Shown here piece by piece: positions 54,681 to 64,000 of a DNA stretch of 64,000 bases. A program made the translations under genes and the position numbers. The number at the start of each line of letters is the position of its first letter. Position 1 is the stretch's first letter. Source of the DNA: Diphasiastrum complanatum (taxonomy: Eukaryota > Streptophyta > Lycopodiopsida > Lycopodiales > Lycopodiaceae); contig CM055104.1 in NCBI GenBank assembly GCA_029204225.1, forward strand, positions 42,935,103-42,999,102, given 5' to 3'. Under the pieces are notes generated by a model. The model was not told the DNA's origin and ran no database searches. It saw only the letters and a program-made list of their open reading frames with translations.

Positions 54681-55970
54681 TGCATACCCAACATTTCACA
54701 TGTAAGGCAGTTGGAGTAGGAACTATAGGGTTTAAGAGTGCAAACTGAGTTTAATTTCCAATTTCAATTTGTCAATAGTTTTGAGTAAAATAAAAATTGT
54801 ACGACAGAGTGGAGACCGGGTTACCTCGAATGGATCCAGATAATTGTAAGCCAAATGATGTTGTAAAATATTGGACAAGGTACTAGCTTGAATTGCATTA
54901 GGCTATGCATTTTTACCATTGTCCAAATAGCATCAAACGGAGTCCCGGGCTCAATTGGTTAGCTTGACATCCAAAGTTTCTTAGGTTTGAGCCCCTCTTG
55001 GAAACCAGGATGCATTGTCCAATTAGCATTTTGAATCAAAGTCATCCAATAATTCTCGATTCACAACATTAGAGTTTTGGAGGTTAAAATTCCTCCCTAG
55101 GACATTCAAACCAACAATGTTGACCTTTGCAAATAGTGCAAAGTATGTGTTTGCTTACCATAACAGGTTAGGGGCTCATTTGACTTGCTGACAAATAAAT
55201 GCTACCCTCAATAGGATTTAAGTTGTCCAACCTTTTGGTTTGTATTCCTATCCATAGATTGTTTGATTTTGATCGAATAGTCGTTGATTATTGGCTTAGG
55301 GTCGATTATTCAAACTTTAAATATTGTATTGGAATTTCGGGAAGCATTAGTTGAACTCCATTGATATAGAATGGAGCTAGTAGATTGTCTTCACCAGATG
55401 ATACAAAATATCTCCAAAGTCTCAAAACATAATAGCAATTTAAGAAGCCCTTATTAAACCATACATACTACAGTTTTGTTGGCCATTGAATATGTCGGGA
55501 GCATGAAGTTGATCATTGTAGGCCAATATCCAGACCAACGCATAGAGTGAAAAATTTGGATCATTTTTGCCTTTTACAACACCTCAATCCAAGGTGGCAT
55601 GTGAAAGATATGACAGTATGAAAAAACTTTAAGTAGCTGCAAACAGTGATAATCAAAGATTGGTTTGGGCTAAACTATTGTTTTTGGTTTGTTTGGACAT
55701 ACACGTACATGTTTATACTCTGCTCTGCCCGAATGATGAGAAGGAAAACTTTCCAGTTCTGTGAGACTGTGTTGAAAGGGCAAGGTTTTTTTTTTCTTGA
55801 AAACAACATTAGTTGACAACTAGTCATTGTCTTGTGTTTCAGATTATTGGAAGAATTTATAAAGCATAAACTCACAGAAGATTCAATATATCATGAACTT
55901 AGGATTGTAATCAATATATGAGAGTGACTGCCATTAAAGAATAAACCCATCAATGCGGCTAACATGCTAA
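54681..55970. other. Intergenic, no supported feature
   Basis: AT-rich sequence with short open frames only; I see no retroelement code or RNA gene. Confidence 0.45.
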
Positions 55971-56502
55971 GGGACCTGCCCCACTTACAGGTTAGCTAAC
56001 CGGCAGTTAAGTTAGTGCTAACTTGTTCCAGTTAGCTAACTGGCATTCTTGCTTTCCCACCTACAGTAATCCACCGTAGTTACGTTTGTTGTAACTGAGG
56101 TGGTGCCCCATCTCACACCCATTATCCTGCTTCAGTTAAGGATTGCAGTGAAGGATTGCAGTGGAGTGCAGCAGTTGGCAGTGGTTGGAGCAGCGATGGA
56201 GGGAGAGGAGAAGAAGAGCAACGATGAGGAGAAGAGGGGAAGAAAGTGGACAGTGGCAGTTGGAGGAGGAGACAGGCAACAGAGTGTGGCCCCTAGGTCC
56301 TAGCTTAACTGAGACAAAGTTATCTTAAGGAACCTATTTCACAACAATTAGTGAGGAGCACAAAATGATCTAGTCCAAGTTAGTGCTAACTGAATCCGTT
56401 AGCTAACTTGTGTGAGTTAACTGTAAGTGGGGCAGCACACTTCTCAGTTAGCTTCAGTTAGCACTAACTGAAAAGTGCTAACTTGTAAGTGGGGCAGGCC
56501 CC
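55971..56502. mobile_element. PIF/Harbinger (Tourist)-like MITE
   Basis: The ends are inverted repeats: GGGACCTGCCCCACTTACAG on the left and the reverse complement of GTAAGTGGGGCAGGCCCC on the right. They are flanked by TAA on both sides (55968-55970 and 56503-56505), the 3-bp target typical of this superfamily. Subterminal motifs GTTAGCTAAC and AGTTAGTGCTAAC are repeated in both orientations. It is 532 bp long and encodes no transposase; a 67-codon frame in the purine-rich centre is not credible as a gene. Confidence 0.85.
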
Positions 56503-57684
56503 TAACCGATAGAATCTTCTTGCGGCTGCCGTGTCAATTTTATTAGTGATGTTATGACAGAATAAATTGAGCATGGTAAGTTCATTAATGTCTTTAAAAT
56601 AAGTTGGCACTCAGGTGATTTATTGTGAACTAATTAGGTAATGTTCTTCACAGTTAGACAGTTATTATGCAAAATAACAACAGAACAGTAGGTGGAAAAG
56701 GCTGTGAACAAGGTAGCAGTGCCTTGCATGAGATAGCAATCTGTAATGCACTCGGTAAAGGAAAACCAGTGCATCTGAAAGCCTGTTAGAGGCGTGTTGG
56801 GTTGTGTCAATGCCCTGCAATGTGCTAGGAAAACTGTTCATGAACTAGAGTAGTGTTAGAAAGGGTTGCAAAGATACCAATTGAGGGATGGAAGACCTGC
56901 TATCCCCATTTCATGCTATAGATCGCTAAAATCACTACTACAAGGCGTGGGACAGACAGGTACTGAATTAGATTGCAGCATAAAATTCAAGTCTGAAAAA
57001 TGATGTTCATGGAGTTGTGATTTGACAATACTTGCTGCCCGCAAGACTCCTAACTGCCCGACTCTTAAAACTTAGTAATAATATATTCTGAGCAAAGCAT
57101 AGTTAAACAAACTTACATGTTTTAAAGAGGGCCAACCTACAAAAAGCTACAAAACATCATCTACAACAACATCAGCATTAAACTACAGATGAGTAGAACA
57201 ACAATAGATTTTATAGATATTTTTAATATTTTTATAAAATCATAATCAATATCTGATCATTCCAATGTATTCTACGCGAAGAGTATATCATTTTTGCTTT
57301 TTACCTCATCTCCATCCGAGTGAAGAGGGTGCTCAAGAGTATGTCTTGAGGATCAGATCAAGGTCAAGTTTTTTCACAGAGAGTCATTTATAGATTGTGC
57401 ATAATAGCACTGATTGCATAATAACTTCTCAGGAAATCAAGAAGTTTCCAAAACTGTAGCACTCCACACTTTTCGTAGAATTTGACCAGTTTTTGAGTTC
57501 AGGGCATTGCATTTCCTAAAGACAGCTTGGAAGCCAGTCATATGACTTATGGAGTGTGCAAGCTATCATGAATTCCTCTTACCTCTGACGCTTGGCTGAA
57601 TCGCGTTTGTCTGGTAGGTAGCAAACAATTAGCACATCATGCCCAATAAAGGTATAAGGGATGTTGCATCAACAAGTCTCTGCT
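56503..57684. other. Intergenic and 3' flank of the folate gene
   Basis: No coding motif. The stretch 57210-57310 (with TGTATTCTACGCGAAG and CATCCGAGTG) resembles parts of the inverted repeat at 60.6-60.9 kb, so it may hold a related old element. Confidence 0.4.
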
Positions 57685-59106
57685 TCAAGTTGTTTCACTA
57701 GGCTCCTGCAGATGCTTGTAAACTGCATCAGCAACCCTACATGCATCTCGTGTAGCCTTGACATTATGTACTCTGGCTACGTTGGCTCCACCACCAATTG
57801 CAACAGTTAAAGCTGCAATTGAAGCTGCATCCAGATCCTCTGCCTTAGGATTAGCACAGATTTTACCCAGAAAACTCTTGCGAGACAGCCCTATCAAAAT
57901 AGGTCCATGACTAAAAGCCATGCTTCTTTGGATGAGATGTTGTCTAAACAATGGCATATCTCTAAGGAGAGATAAGTTCTGATCAAGCTCTTTGGCAAAA
58001 CCAATCCCAGGATCTGTAATTATATGCCAGGATGGAATGCCTGCGGATTCAGCTTTTTCTAACCTCGCACAGAGTTCTCCAGTCACGTCTTGGGGCATAT
58101 TGAAGTACTTAGTGTTTGCCTCATTCATCATAGTGGTTGGATCTCCTCTCATATGCATGAGCACACACGGCACACCCAACTCAGCAATTGTTTCATACAT
58201 GGTAGGATCTAAGCACCCACCAGATACATCATTTATGATGTTTGCTCCATGGCCTACAGCCTCTCGAGCCACCTTGGAATCAAAAGTATCGACAGACAGA
58301 CGAATTCCATCCATTTCAGACACATTGGCCAGGGCATCCAGCACAGGAATTAAGCGAGATTGTTCTTCCTCGGTCGAAAGCCTTCTCGCATTAGGTCGAG
58401 TGGATTGAGCCCCAATGTCAATGAAATCAGCACCTTCGGAAATCATTGCGCAAACACGATCCACTGCCCGATCCACAGACGAGAACCTACCCCCATCACT
58501 GAAGCTATCAGGAGTTAGATTGAGAATGCCCATCACAGTGGTCCGAGCTGAGAAATGCCACAATCTCTCACCAATTGGAAAAACCCTCTTCAGCCCTTCC
58601 CTGCCCACAAGCCTCTCTCCTCCCATCTCATTCCAAACCCTAAAAACTCCCCCTTTGGCGCACGCATGTGTGGACCAGTGATCGTGCCTGTCAAGCTTTG
58701 AATCAAGGAGATCTATCAGAGGGGCTAGGACAAAGGGGCGCTCCATGAACAACTTGTGTGGAATCTGAAGAGTATCAGTTTCAACTGTGTGATTGCCATA
58801 GAAAATGATGTCCAGATCAATTGGTCTTGGCCCATACCTCATTCCTTGGAAAGATCTTCCCAGATGACTCTCGATCCTCTTCAGTGCTTGCAGCAGGGCA
58901 TGCGGCTCCAGGGTGGTGGTGGCAGCGACGGCAGAGTTGAGGAAGGATGGCTGCTCTGTCACATGTGCAGGAGCACTCTCATACAAGCAGGCATGGCGAG
59001 AGATGTTAATCCCAGCTTGTCGCATCAGATTTAAAGCGTTTTTGAAGTTGGCTACGCGATTGCCCACATTGCCTCCCATTGCAATCACTACTTCCTGCGC
59101 CACCAT
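57685..59106 (-). CDS. Bifunctional HPPK/DHPS (folate biosynthesis)
   Basis: A 473-codon frame. The HPPK domain comes first: VVIAMGGNVGNR, then RYGPRPIDLDIIFYG with the metal-binding Asp pair, and ERPFVLAPL. It pyrophosphorylates 6-hydroxymethyl-dihydropterin. DHPS follows: MGILNLTPDSFSDGG, GAQSTRP, NDVSGG, MRGDP, DPGIGFAK, GLSRKSFLG, ARVHNV. It joins the product to p-aminobenzoate to give dihydropteroate. The fusion and order are the plant type, usually mitochondrial. The Met at 59106 is chosen because the frame further upstream only encodes a glycine run from a poly-C tract, and TTTTTGCTTATCAG (minus strand, ending near 59119) looks like a 3' splice site. A targeting exon may therefore lie upstream, or this is a cytosolic form. 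GGNVGN replaces the usual GSNxGN. No frameshift is seen. Confidence 0.93.
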   Translation of the reverse strand: MVAQEVVIAMGGNVGNRVANFKNALNLMRQAGINISRHACLYESAPAHVTEQPSFLNSAVAATTTLEPHALLQALKRIESHLGRSFQGMRYGPRPIDLDIIFYGNHTVETDTLQIPHKLFMERPFVLAPLIDLLDSKLDRHDHWSTHACAKGGVFRVWNEMGGERLVGREGLKRVFPIGERLWHFSARTTVMGILNLTPDSFSDGGRFSSVDRAVDRVCAMISEGADFIDIGAQSTRPNARRLSTEEEQSRLIPVLDALANVSEMDGIRLSVDTFDSKVAREAVGHGANIINDVSGGCLDPTMYETIAELGVPCVLMHMRGDPTTMMNEANTKYFNMPQDVTGELCARLEKAESAGIPSWHIITDPGIGFAKELDQNLSLLRDMPLFRQHLIQRSMAFSHGPILIGLSRKSFLGKICANPKAEDLDAASIAALTVAIGGGANVARVHNVKATRDACRVADAVYKHLQEPSETT

Positions 59107-59136
59107 TGTGATGACCTGATAAGCAAAAACACCACA

Positions 59137-59161
59137 CCCCCCCCCCCCCCCCCCCCCCCCC
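59137..59161. repeat. 25-base poly-C run
   Basis: Twenty-five consecutive C on the plus strand lie just upstream of the folate gene's likely splice acceptor. Read on the minus strand it gives a glycine run that artificially lengthens the reading frame. Confidence 0.95.
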
Positions 59162-59880
59162 AAATCAATGCCACCAGAAGAAGAAATATTCCAAAATTGC
59201 TACTTCCATGAAAATTATTAGATCAGAGCAGCTCCTTTTCATGGTTTTGCAGTAGATTTGGCACTTGCTGGCATTGGGGACAGAGTAGAGGTTGATTGAT
59301 AAGAAGAAGAATAAATCACCAGACACTTCCGCATCTGGAAAAAGTAGCCTGAAAAACAGTGGATCGTAGTAGTTTGCTATTCCCTTATAGTGCTGAGCTA
59401 ATGGCACTAAATATTTGACGCACGCCCACTTCGATGCTTGCCACGATTCCCAACTGCCACTGGAAACTTTACACGATGCAGCGTGGCAAGATCTGAATGC
59501 TTATGTTAAAGGGCTCACATTGTTCCTCAATTGCACTCGCTCCACCTCTTCGTACCATCAAAATTGCATTTCATGGAGATGGAGGTTTCTCTCAAGGTCT
59601 TGCTTAGTCTTTGCCAAGTGCCCATGCAAGGATCAGCATATTCATCCAAGGGTGGTGGTGACTTGGGTGTACCCTGTGCCCTATAAGACTCTGAGGGGTG
59701 TGACACTTCCTAAATTCTCAGAGCAAATTAGGAAGTCAAGGACTGAGCCTCCAACTTATGGTGAGCCAGTCAAGTAGTCACAAGTCATGAGCTAGCTCTG
59801 GAGCTCGAGTCATGGCCTAGTCAGCTCCTGGGATCCATATCTGAGAGCTAGACTAATTCTGCCAGGCTCACCAAGCTTAA
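59162..59880. other. Upstream region of the folate gene
   Basis: An 80-codon minus-strand frame (59407-59165) is a possible 5' UTR or exon, but its sequence (MPLAQHYKGIANYY...) lacks the Arg/Ser-rich character of a mitochondrial targeting peptide. A 120-codon plus-strand frame (59415-59777) has no recognised domain. Confidence 0.35.
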
Positions 59881-60490
59881 TCAACAAATAAATGAAGAAA
59901 CATCAAAGCCTTCGTATCTTGTGACCAACCTGCAGAAATACACGTAAACACAACTGCACCGCCAGAGGCACCGCCCAAGACACCGCATACCGCCAGGATA
60001 CCGCCAAGGCTCCGCCTAACACACCGCGGGACACCGCCGAGGGACCACTCAGACTCCGCAAGAGTTTCATATTCGGCCTATCTGCGGTCACTATGCGAAG
60101 TAGACCAACCGCCGAGGCACCGTCGGAACACCGCAGGTCAACGCATGCAGTTTACATGCGACTACAACACATGAAGGAAATGAATCGCCCGAGCACCAAA
60201 AGCAGCAGTTGCGGTCAGTATGCGACTGCGACAACTTGCAAAAGACTTCACCCTCCTCATGCAACTGAAGCTCACAACACGAAGGACCGCTAAAGCATCG
60301 CCATGGCTTCGACTGCGGTCAACATGCGGCTACGGTAGCACCACATCATCACGCTCCCGACACGTGAACGGGCAGTACAAGCACCAGCAAACAACGAGAA
60401 GCACGGAAGACTGTGACAGGCAACAAAAGCAGATTGGATTAAGTTAATATGTTCATTTGATTACTCAAGATTAGATCAATCACCTCTCCG
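59881..60490 (-). repeat. Dispersed repeat R1, copy 2, with GC-rich CCGCC-rich body
   Basis: The part 60283-60490 matches the reverse complement of 24135-24345. The adjoining 59940-60280 is rich in CACCGC units and carries three spaced copies of a GCGGTCAxTATGCGA-type motif (near 60082, 60210 and 60314). No coding motif. Probably an LTR or other non-coding element part. Confidence 0.7.
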
Positions 60491-60601
60491 TCCTTCATAT
60501 TTTTTCTTCTGGATGGCATTGAGATCAATGAGAGAATATATTTTTTGTATGTTCCAGATGGAGGCTATAACTTAAGTATTTCATTTTTTTTTTATTATCA
60601 A

Positions 60602-60945
60602 ATTTGATTAAAACAATGTATTCTACATGAAAAATGGAGCATTTGGATCATCTCAATCCGAGCAATATTTAAGAAAGTTATCGCCCTTCAAAGTTTTTTA
60701 GGCTATTTTTTTTTTTCTTGGAGCTTGAAAAGCATGCTACCCCAGCGTGCTACTTATTTAAGCTTTTAGTCTTTAACTCAAATTGATACAACCCCTTCTA
60801 GGTTCCAAGGGAAAAATGTTTGCTAGTCTAAAAAACGTTAAACTGTCATAACTTTACTATTGCTCGGATTGAGATGGTTCAAAAAGCAAAAGTGCTCCAT
60901 TTTTTATGTAGAATTCATTGGTGTAATCAAAGTTAGTTTTTATCT
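60602..60945. repeat. Inverted repeat, about 90-base arms
   Basis: The block around ATTCTACATGAAAAATGGAGC and CATCTCAATCCGAGCAAT (60602-60690) is repeated as its reverse complement at about 60833-60945. The loop is about 140 bases. No transposase code or clear target duplication was found. Confidence 0.75.
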
Positions 60946-60979
60946 AATATAAAATGACTATTTATAAAGCCTATATATC

Positions 60980-61448
60980 TGATAGCATACCATGTGCCAT
61001 AAAATTTTAGAAATCATTTGTAAATAAAACTTGCTAAACTCGCAAAGAATCTACTCGCAGATTGTCAAAACCCTAGTGCACCAATGGATAGATGAACCCA
61101 AGAGAACTCATGTATAAGCATGAAATGAGATAAGAGGGAGAAAAGATCTGTTCTCCCACGCTTGTACACTATTTATAACAGGTCCATGCCTCATTTTGAA
61201 CTTGGTTTCCCTCTGTAGAAACTTCTAGATCAAAAACCCTACTAACGATATGGACTAGATTCAATGAATCAACTATTCAAATCTGAATCTCTCAAACTCG
61301 ACCTTCTACATTTACCACACTTTTTAAAAGTGGTAATTCAAAAACATTTAGACTAAAATAACTTTGAAATGTCTATCTCTAAGTCTAAAATACAAATTGG
61401 CCTCAATTGCCAAATACAAAAGATCAAACTAGCTGACAATTTCTCACA
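60980..61448 (-). repeat. 3' LTR of copia W2
   Basis: On the minus strand it starts TGTGAGAAATTGTCAGC, right after the polypurine tract GAAGAGGGAG, and follows the W1 LTR (53985 onward) closely. The left end is approximate. Confidence 0.8.
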
Positions 61449-62908
61449 CTCCCTCTTCAACTAGTTTTAGCATAGACTTTGATAACACTCCAAGTGATGT
61501 CCTATGATTCATGAACAAGTTCTTTTCCAATGCTTTGGTGAAGATGTGAGCTACACATTCCCTTAAGGACACATGCTGAAGCTCCACCTCCTTTGCAATG
61601 ACTTGCTTCCTCACAAAATGATATTGCACCTCAATATGCTTGCTCCTAGCATGAAATAGGATTTGCCAACCTTTGGGCTGAATGATTGTCACAAAAGATG
61701 ATTGGACTCTCTGAAAAATCTAGCAAGGGAAGATCCTTGATCATCTTCTTGATCCATACCATCTCCTTTGTCCAATGAGTAAGGGCTTTGTACTCGGCCT
61801 CACTAGATGACAATGAGATAGTGGCTTGTTTCTTTGTCATCCATGATATAGCTCCATCACCTATGAAAATACAATATGCACTTATGGATTTTCTATCCAT
61901 TTGATCTCCAACAAAGAATCTGAAAAACCATACAAATTAGGTGATGATTCCTCATACAATATGCGAATTCCCATGATGTATCTCAAAACAAAGTCCGAAT
62001 CTGAAAAATCATACAAATTAGGTGATGATTCCTCATACAATATGTAAATTCCCACGATGTATCTCAAAACTCTCTTCCCTAGCTTCCAATGCTCCTCACT
62101 AGGATCTTGCATAAATTGGCTTAATCTACCAACACAATAGCTTAGATCTGGTCTTGTGATGGTTACATATATAAGTGAACCAACTAGATTTCTATAGAGA
62201 GTAATGTCCTCGATGGTTCTTTCATTACCTCTTATAGTTAGATTTACATTTGACTCCATAGGTGTATCACAAGACTTTGCATCTACCATTGAAATCTACT
62301 TAGAATAGAATTAGCATTCTTCTCTTGACAAATGAAAGTAGATTGAGAAGTCCTAACACTTCTATTCCTAAGATGTAATGCAAATGACCAAGATCATTCT
62401 TGAGAGCATTCTTGATATCATCAACATCTTGGTTGTTGTTTCCACTCAAGATGATATCATCCACATAGATTAGCAAAATAGTAACTTTATTACCAACAAA
62501 TCCATAAAAAAGTGAATGATCATACTCACTCATAACAAAGCTTCGAGAGAGTAAAAATGTGTTAAGCTTAGCATACCAACTCCTTGGTGCTTGCTTAAGA
62601 CCATACAAACTCTTCTACAGAAGACAAATATGATTTGGCTTTGTAGATTAAATGTAGCTCTCGGCTTGCTCCATGTACACTTCCTTCTCAAGATCACCAT
62701 TCAAGAATGCATTTGTGATGTCCACTTGCCATAGGTCCCATCCAAAAAGAGTAGCAAGAGAGATGATGACCCGAATTCTTACCATCTTTGCCACGGGTGC
62801 AAAGGTTTCATCACAATCAATACCATGTTCTTGAGCATATCCTTTTGCCACCAACCTTGTCTTATGCTTATTGATAGATCCATCTTGGTTATGTGGTAAC
62901 AACATCAA
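61444..62908 (-). pseudogene. Copia W2 reverse transcriptase and RNase H
   Basis: Minus-strand code: [52 protein letters not shown], the catalytic LLIYVDDIILSGNN, a damaged stretch near 62300, NLVGSLIYVTITRPDLSYCV, then RNase H MDRKSISAYCIFIGDGAISW, FCDNHSAQRLA and the tail HIFTKALEKNLFMNHR to KLVEEGV. An in-frame 81-base tandem duplication (61917-61997 and 61998-62070 or so) repeats RYI.GI.ILYEESSPNLY. Frameshifts occur near 61690 and 62300. Confidence 0.93.
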
Positions 62909-63994
62909 TATTCATGTCCTTGACCATACTATTATGATGCATGTACAAGATTGACCTCATGTTTAAATGACCTAGTCTTTGATGCTAAACATGAGCATCA
63001 GAATTACTCACAAAAAGTGCATGATCATGACTTAGGATGTATAAATTTCTTTCTTTGTGTGCAGAAAGGATTTCATTGGAATTCCCATCAATAATAGTAG
63101 ATTGACTAGCAGTAAACGAGGCTTTATAGCCTTGATCAGTGATCTTGCTAATAGATAATAAGCTCTTTGTTAACTTGGGTACGTATAGTTCACCATCTAA
63201 CTGTCTAGTGATGTCGTCAGAAAACTGCAGTCGAATGGAGCCTTGGCCTTCAACCTTGTGTGAACTTGAGTCCGCCAAGGAAAATGTACTTTGAATCTGT
63301 TGCTGTGAGAAAAGAAAATAGGTTCTTACATGGTGTCATGTGTTGTGAAGCACTTGAATTAAAATACCATTGACAGGCATCTCTACTTGGTTGGTCTTGT
63401 ACCATCAGCGCCTTGTCATCCTTTTGGGAATTTTTGATAGAGTCAGAACCTTCGTCTTGGTGCTGCTGCATCTTCTTTCTCGATTCATTGTGCTTGAGGA
63501 TGTGACAATCCTTAATGTCGTGATTTGATCTTTTGCAATATCTGCAAAATGTTTGGGCTTGGATGGCTGTTGATGTCTGTGATGTTATTGTTGTTGGTGC
63601 GTTGAATCTGGATGCTCTGCTTTTGTCTTTTTGTCCTTGAAATTCTTCTTCTTGGACTGATGCTTATTAAAGTACAGATTTTCCTCTGTACTTCTTCCTG
63701 CAAAAGACTTGTTGTCAGCTTTTGAAGAGATAGCGCAGGAGTATTGCCCAGAAACAATACTAGATTATTGTAGGAGGATGAAAGACTAGCAAGAAGAGAC
63801 ATAATTGAGTCTTCTTCTGACTTTCTCAAGAAGAGACGAGTCAATACATCTGAGGTCTCGTAGATACTTGTGAGGATACCCCATGCTTCTTTGGAGGTGG
63901 TGCTGTTTAATACGTGAGCAATCTGAGTGTCTTTCAGATTCAAGGATACAATGGCAAGTGCTTTGCCATCCTTTTCTTCCCATGTTGAGAGCAA
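62905..63994 (-). pseudogene. Copia gag-protease-pre-integrase of a different family
   Basis: Minus-strand order: UBN2-type gag (STWEEKDGKALAIVSLNLKD, TTSKEAWGILTSIYE), the CCHC knuckle CRYCKRSNHDIKDCHILKH, protease WYFNSSASQHMTPCKNLFS, in which the catalytic DSGA is NSSA, LYVPKLTKSLLSISKITDQG, and pre-integrase HQRLGHLNMRSILYM up to about 62905. It then joins W2 reverse transcriptase directly. The protease lineage differs from that of W1, so the join looks like a mosaic. The gag continues beyond the right edge of the window. Confidence 0.9.
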
Positions 63995-64000
63995 TTCAAG

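Noticed and set aside
56100-56303. 67-codon Glu/Lys/Arg-rich frame
   Set aside because: It lies in the purine-rich centre of a MITE with no homology to a transposase.
57992-59034. Plus-strand frames opposite the HPPK/DHPS gene
   Set aside because: Antisense shadows of a highly conserved coding sequence.
59107-59163. Polyglycine N-terminus of the folate protein
   Set aside because: It arises from a 25-base poly-C run and a probable intron end; the Met at 59106 starts just before the conserved HPPK domain.
1-64000. tRNA, rRNA and virus-derived (pararetrovirus) sequences
   Set aside because: TGGTATCAGAGC sites are LTR primer sites rather than tRNA genes; no rRNA-like stretch and no movement or coat protein motif of a plant pararetrovirus was seen.

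Overview
The window looks like nuclear DNA of a land plant with a large, retrotransposon-rich genome. The evidence is a fused plant-type HPPK/DHPS folate gene, an intron-split IWR1/RDM4-type gene, many Ty1/copia and Ty3/gypsy remnants primed by initiator tRNA-Met (TGGTATCAGAGC-type sites), a TRIM array, a Harbinger/Tourist-like MITE and long AG/CT microsatellites. The species cannot be read from the sequence. The divergence of the folate gene and the AG-rich repeats make a fern or other early-branching lineage a weak guess only.

Only two host genes are well supported. At 13.8-16.6 kb (+) lie five consecutive exons of the 3' part of an IWR1-domain gene (RDM4/DMS4 type); its 5' exons were not found. 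At 57.7-59.1 kb (-) lies a complete bifunctional dihydropterin pyrophosphokinase/dihydropteroate synthase reading frame, probably preceded by an intron. A decayed exon-like stretch (2.4-2.7 kb) and a serine-rich stretch (27.3-27.8 kb, -) may be fragments of other host genes. The genes do not form a pathway or operon.

Layout: 0-5.1 kb holds copia fragments and a duplicated segment. At 5.77-10.16 kb is an internally deleted chromodomain gypsy element. At 10.16-12.0 kb is a rearranged palindromic region. At 18.5-27 kb are gypsy, copia and LTR debris. At 28.5-43 kb a TRIM array is split by a copia element (X, minus), which is itself split by a second, fairly young copia element (A, plus, LTRs of roughly 3% divergence by eye). 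At 45.6-49 kb are decayed gypsy and copia pieces. At 49.3-54.7 kb is a scrambled copia element (W1) carrying an inverted integrase piece, a 257-codon unidentified reading frame where reverse transcriptase should be, and a 2.1-kb solo-LTR-like insertion. A MITE sits at 56 kb. At 60.9-64 kb is a mosaic copia element (W2 plus another family).

The most striking result is structural. Three segments (about 10158-11857, 38470-43000 and 49863-50148) are inverted inside otherwise recognisable elements. In each case, flipping the segment back rejoins broken element parts. Undoing the first also reveals a nested, multi-kilobase imperfect palindrome just upstream of the IWR1/RDM4 exons. I see no CRISPR array, rRNA or tRNA gene, and no operon-like novel system; what is new here is rearrangement and possible sequence capture by retroelements.
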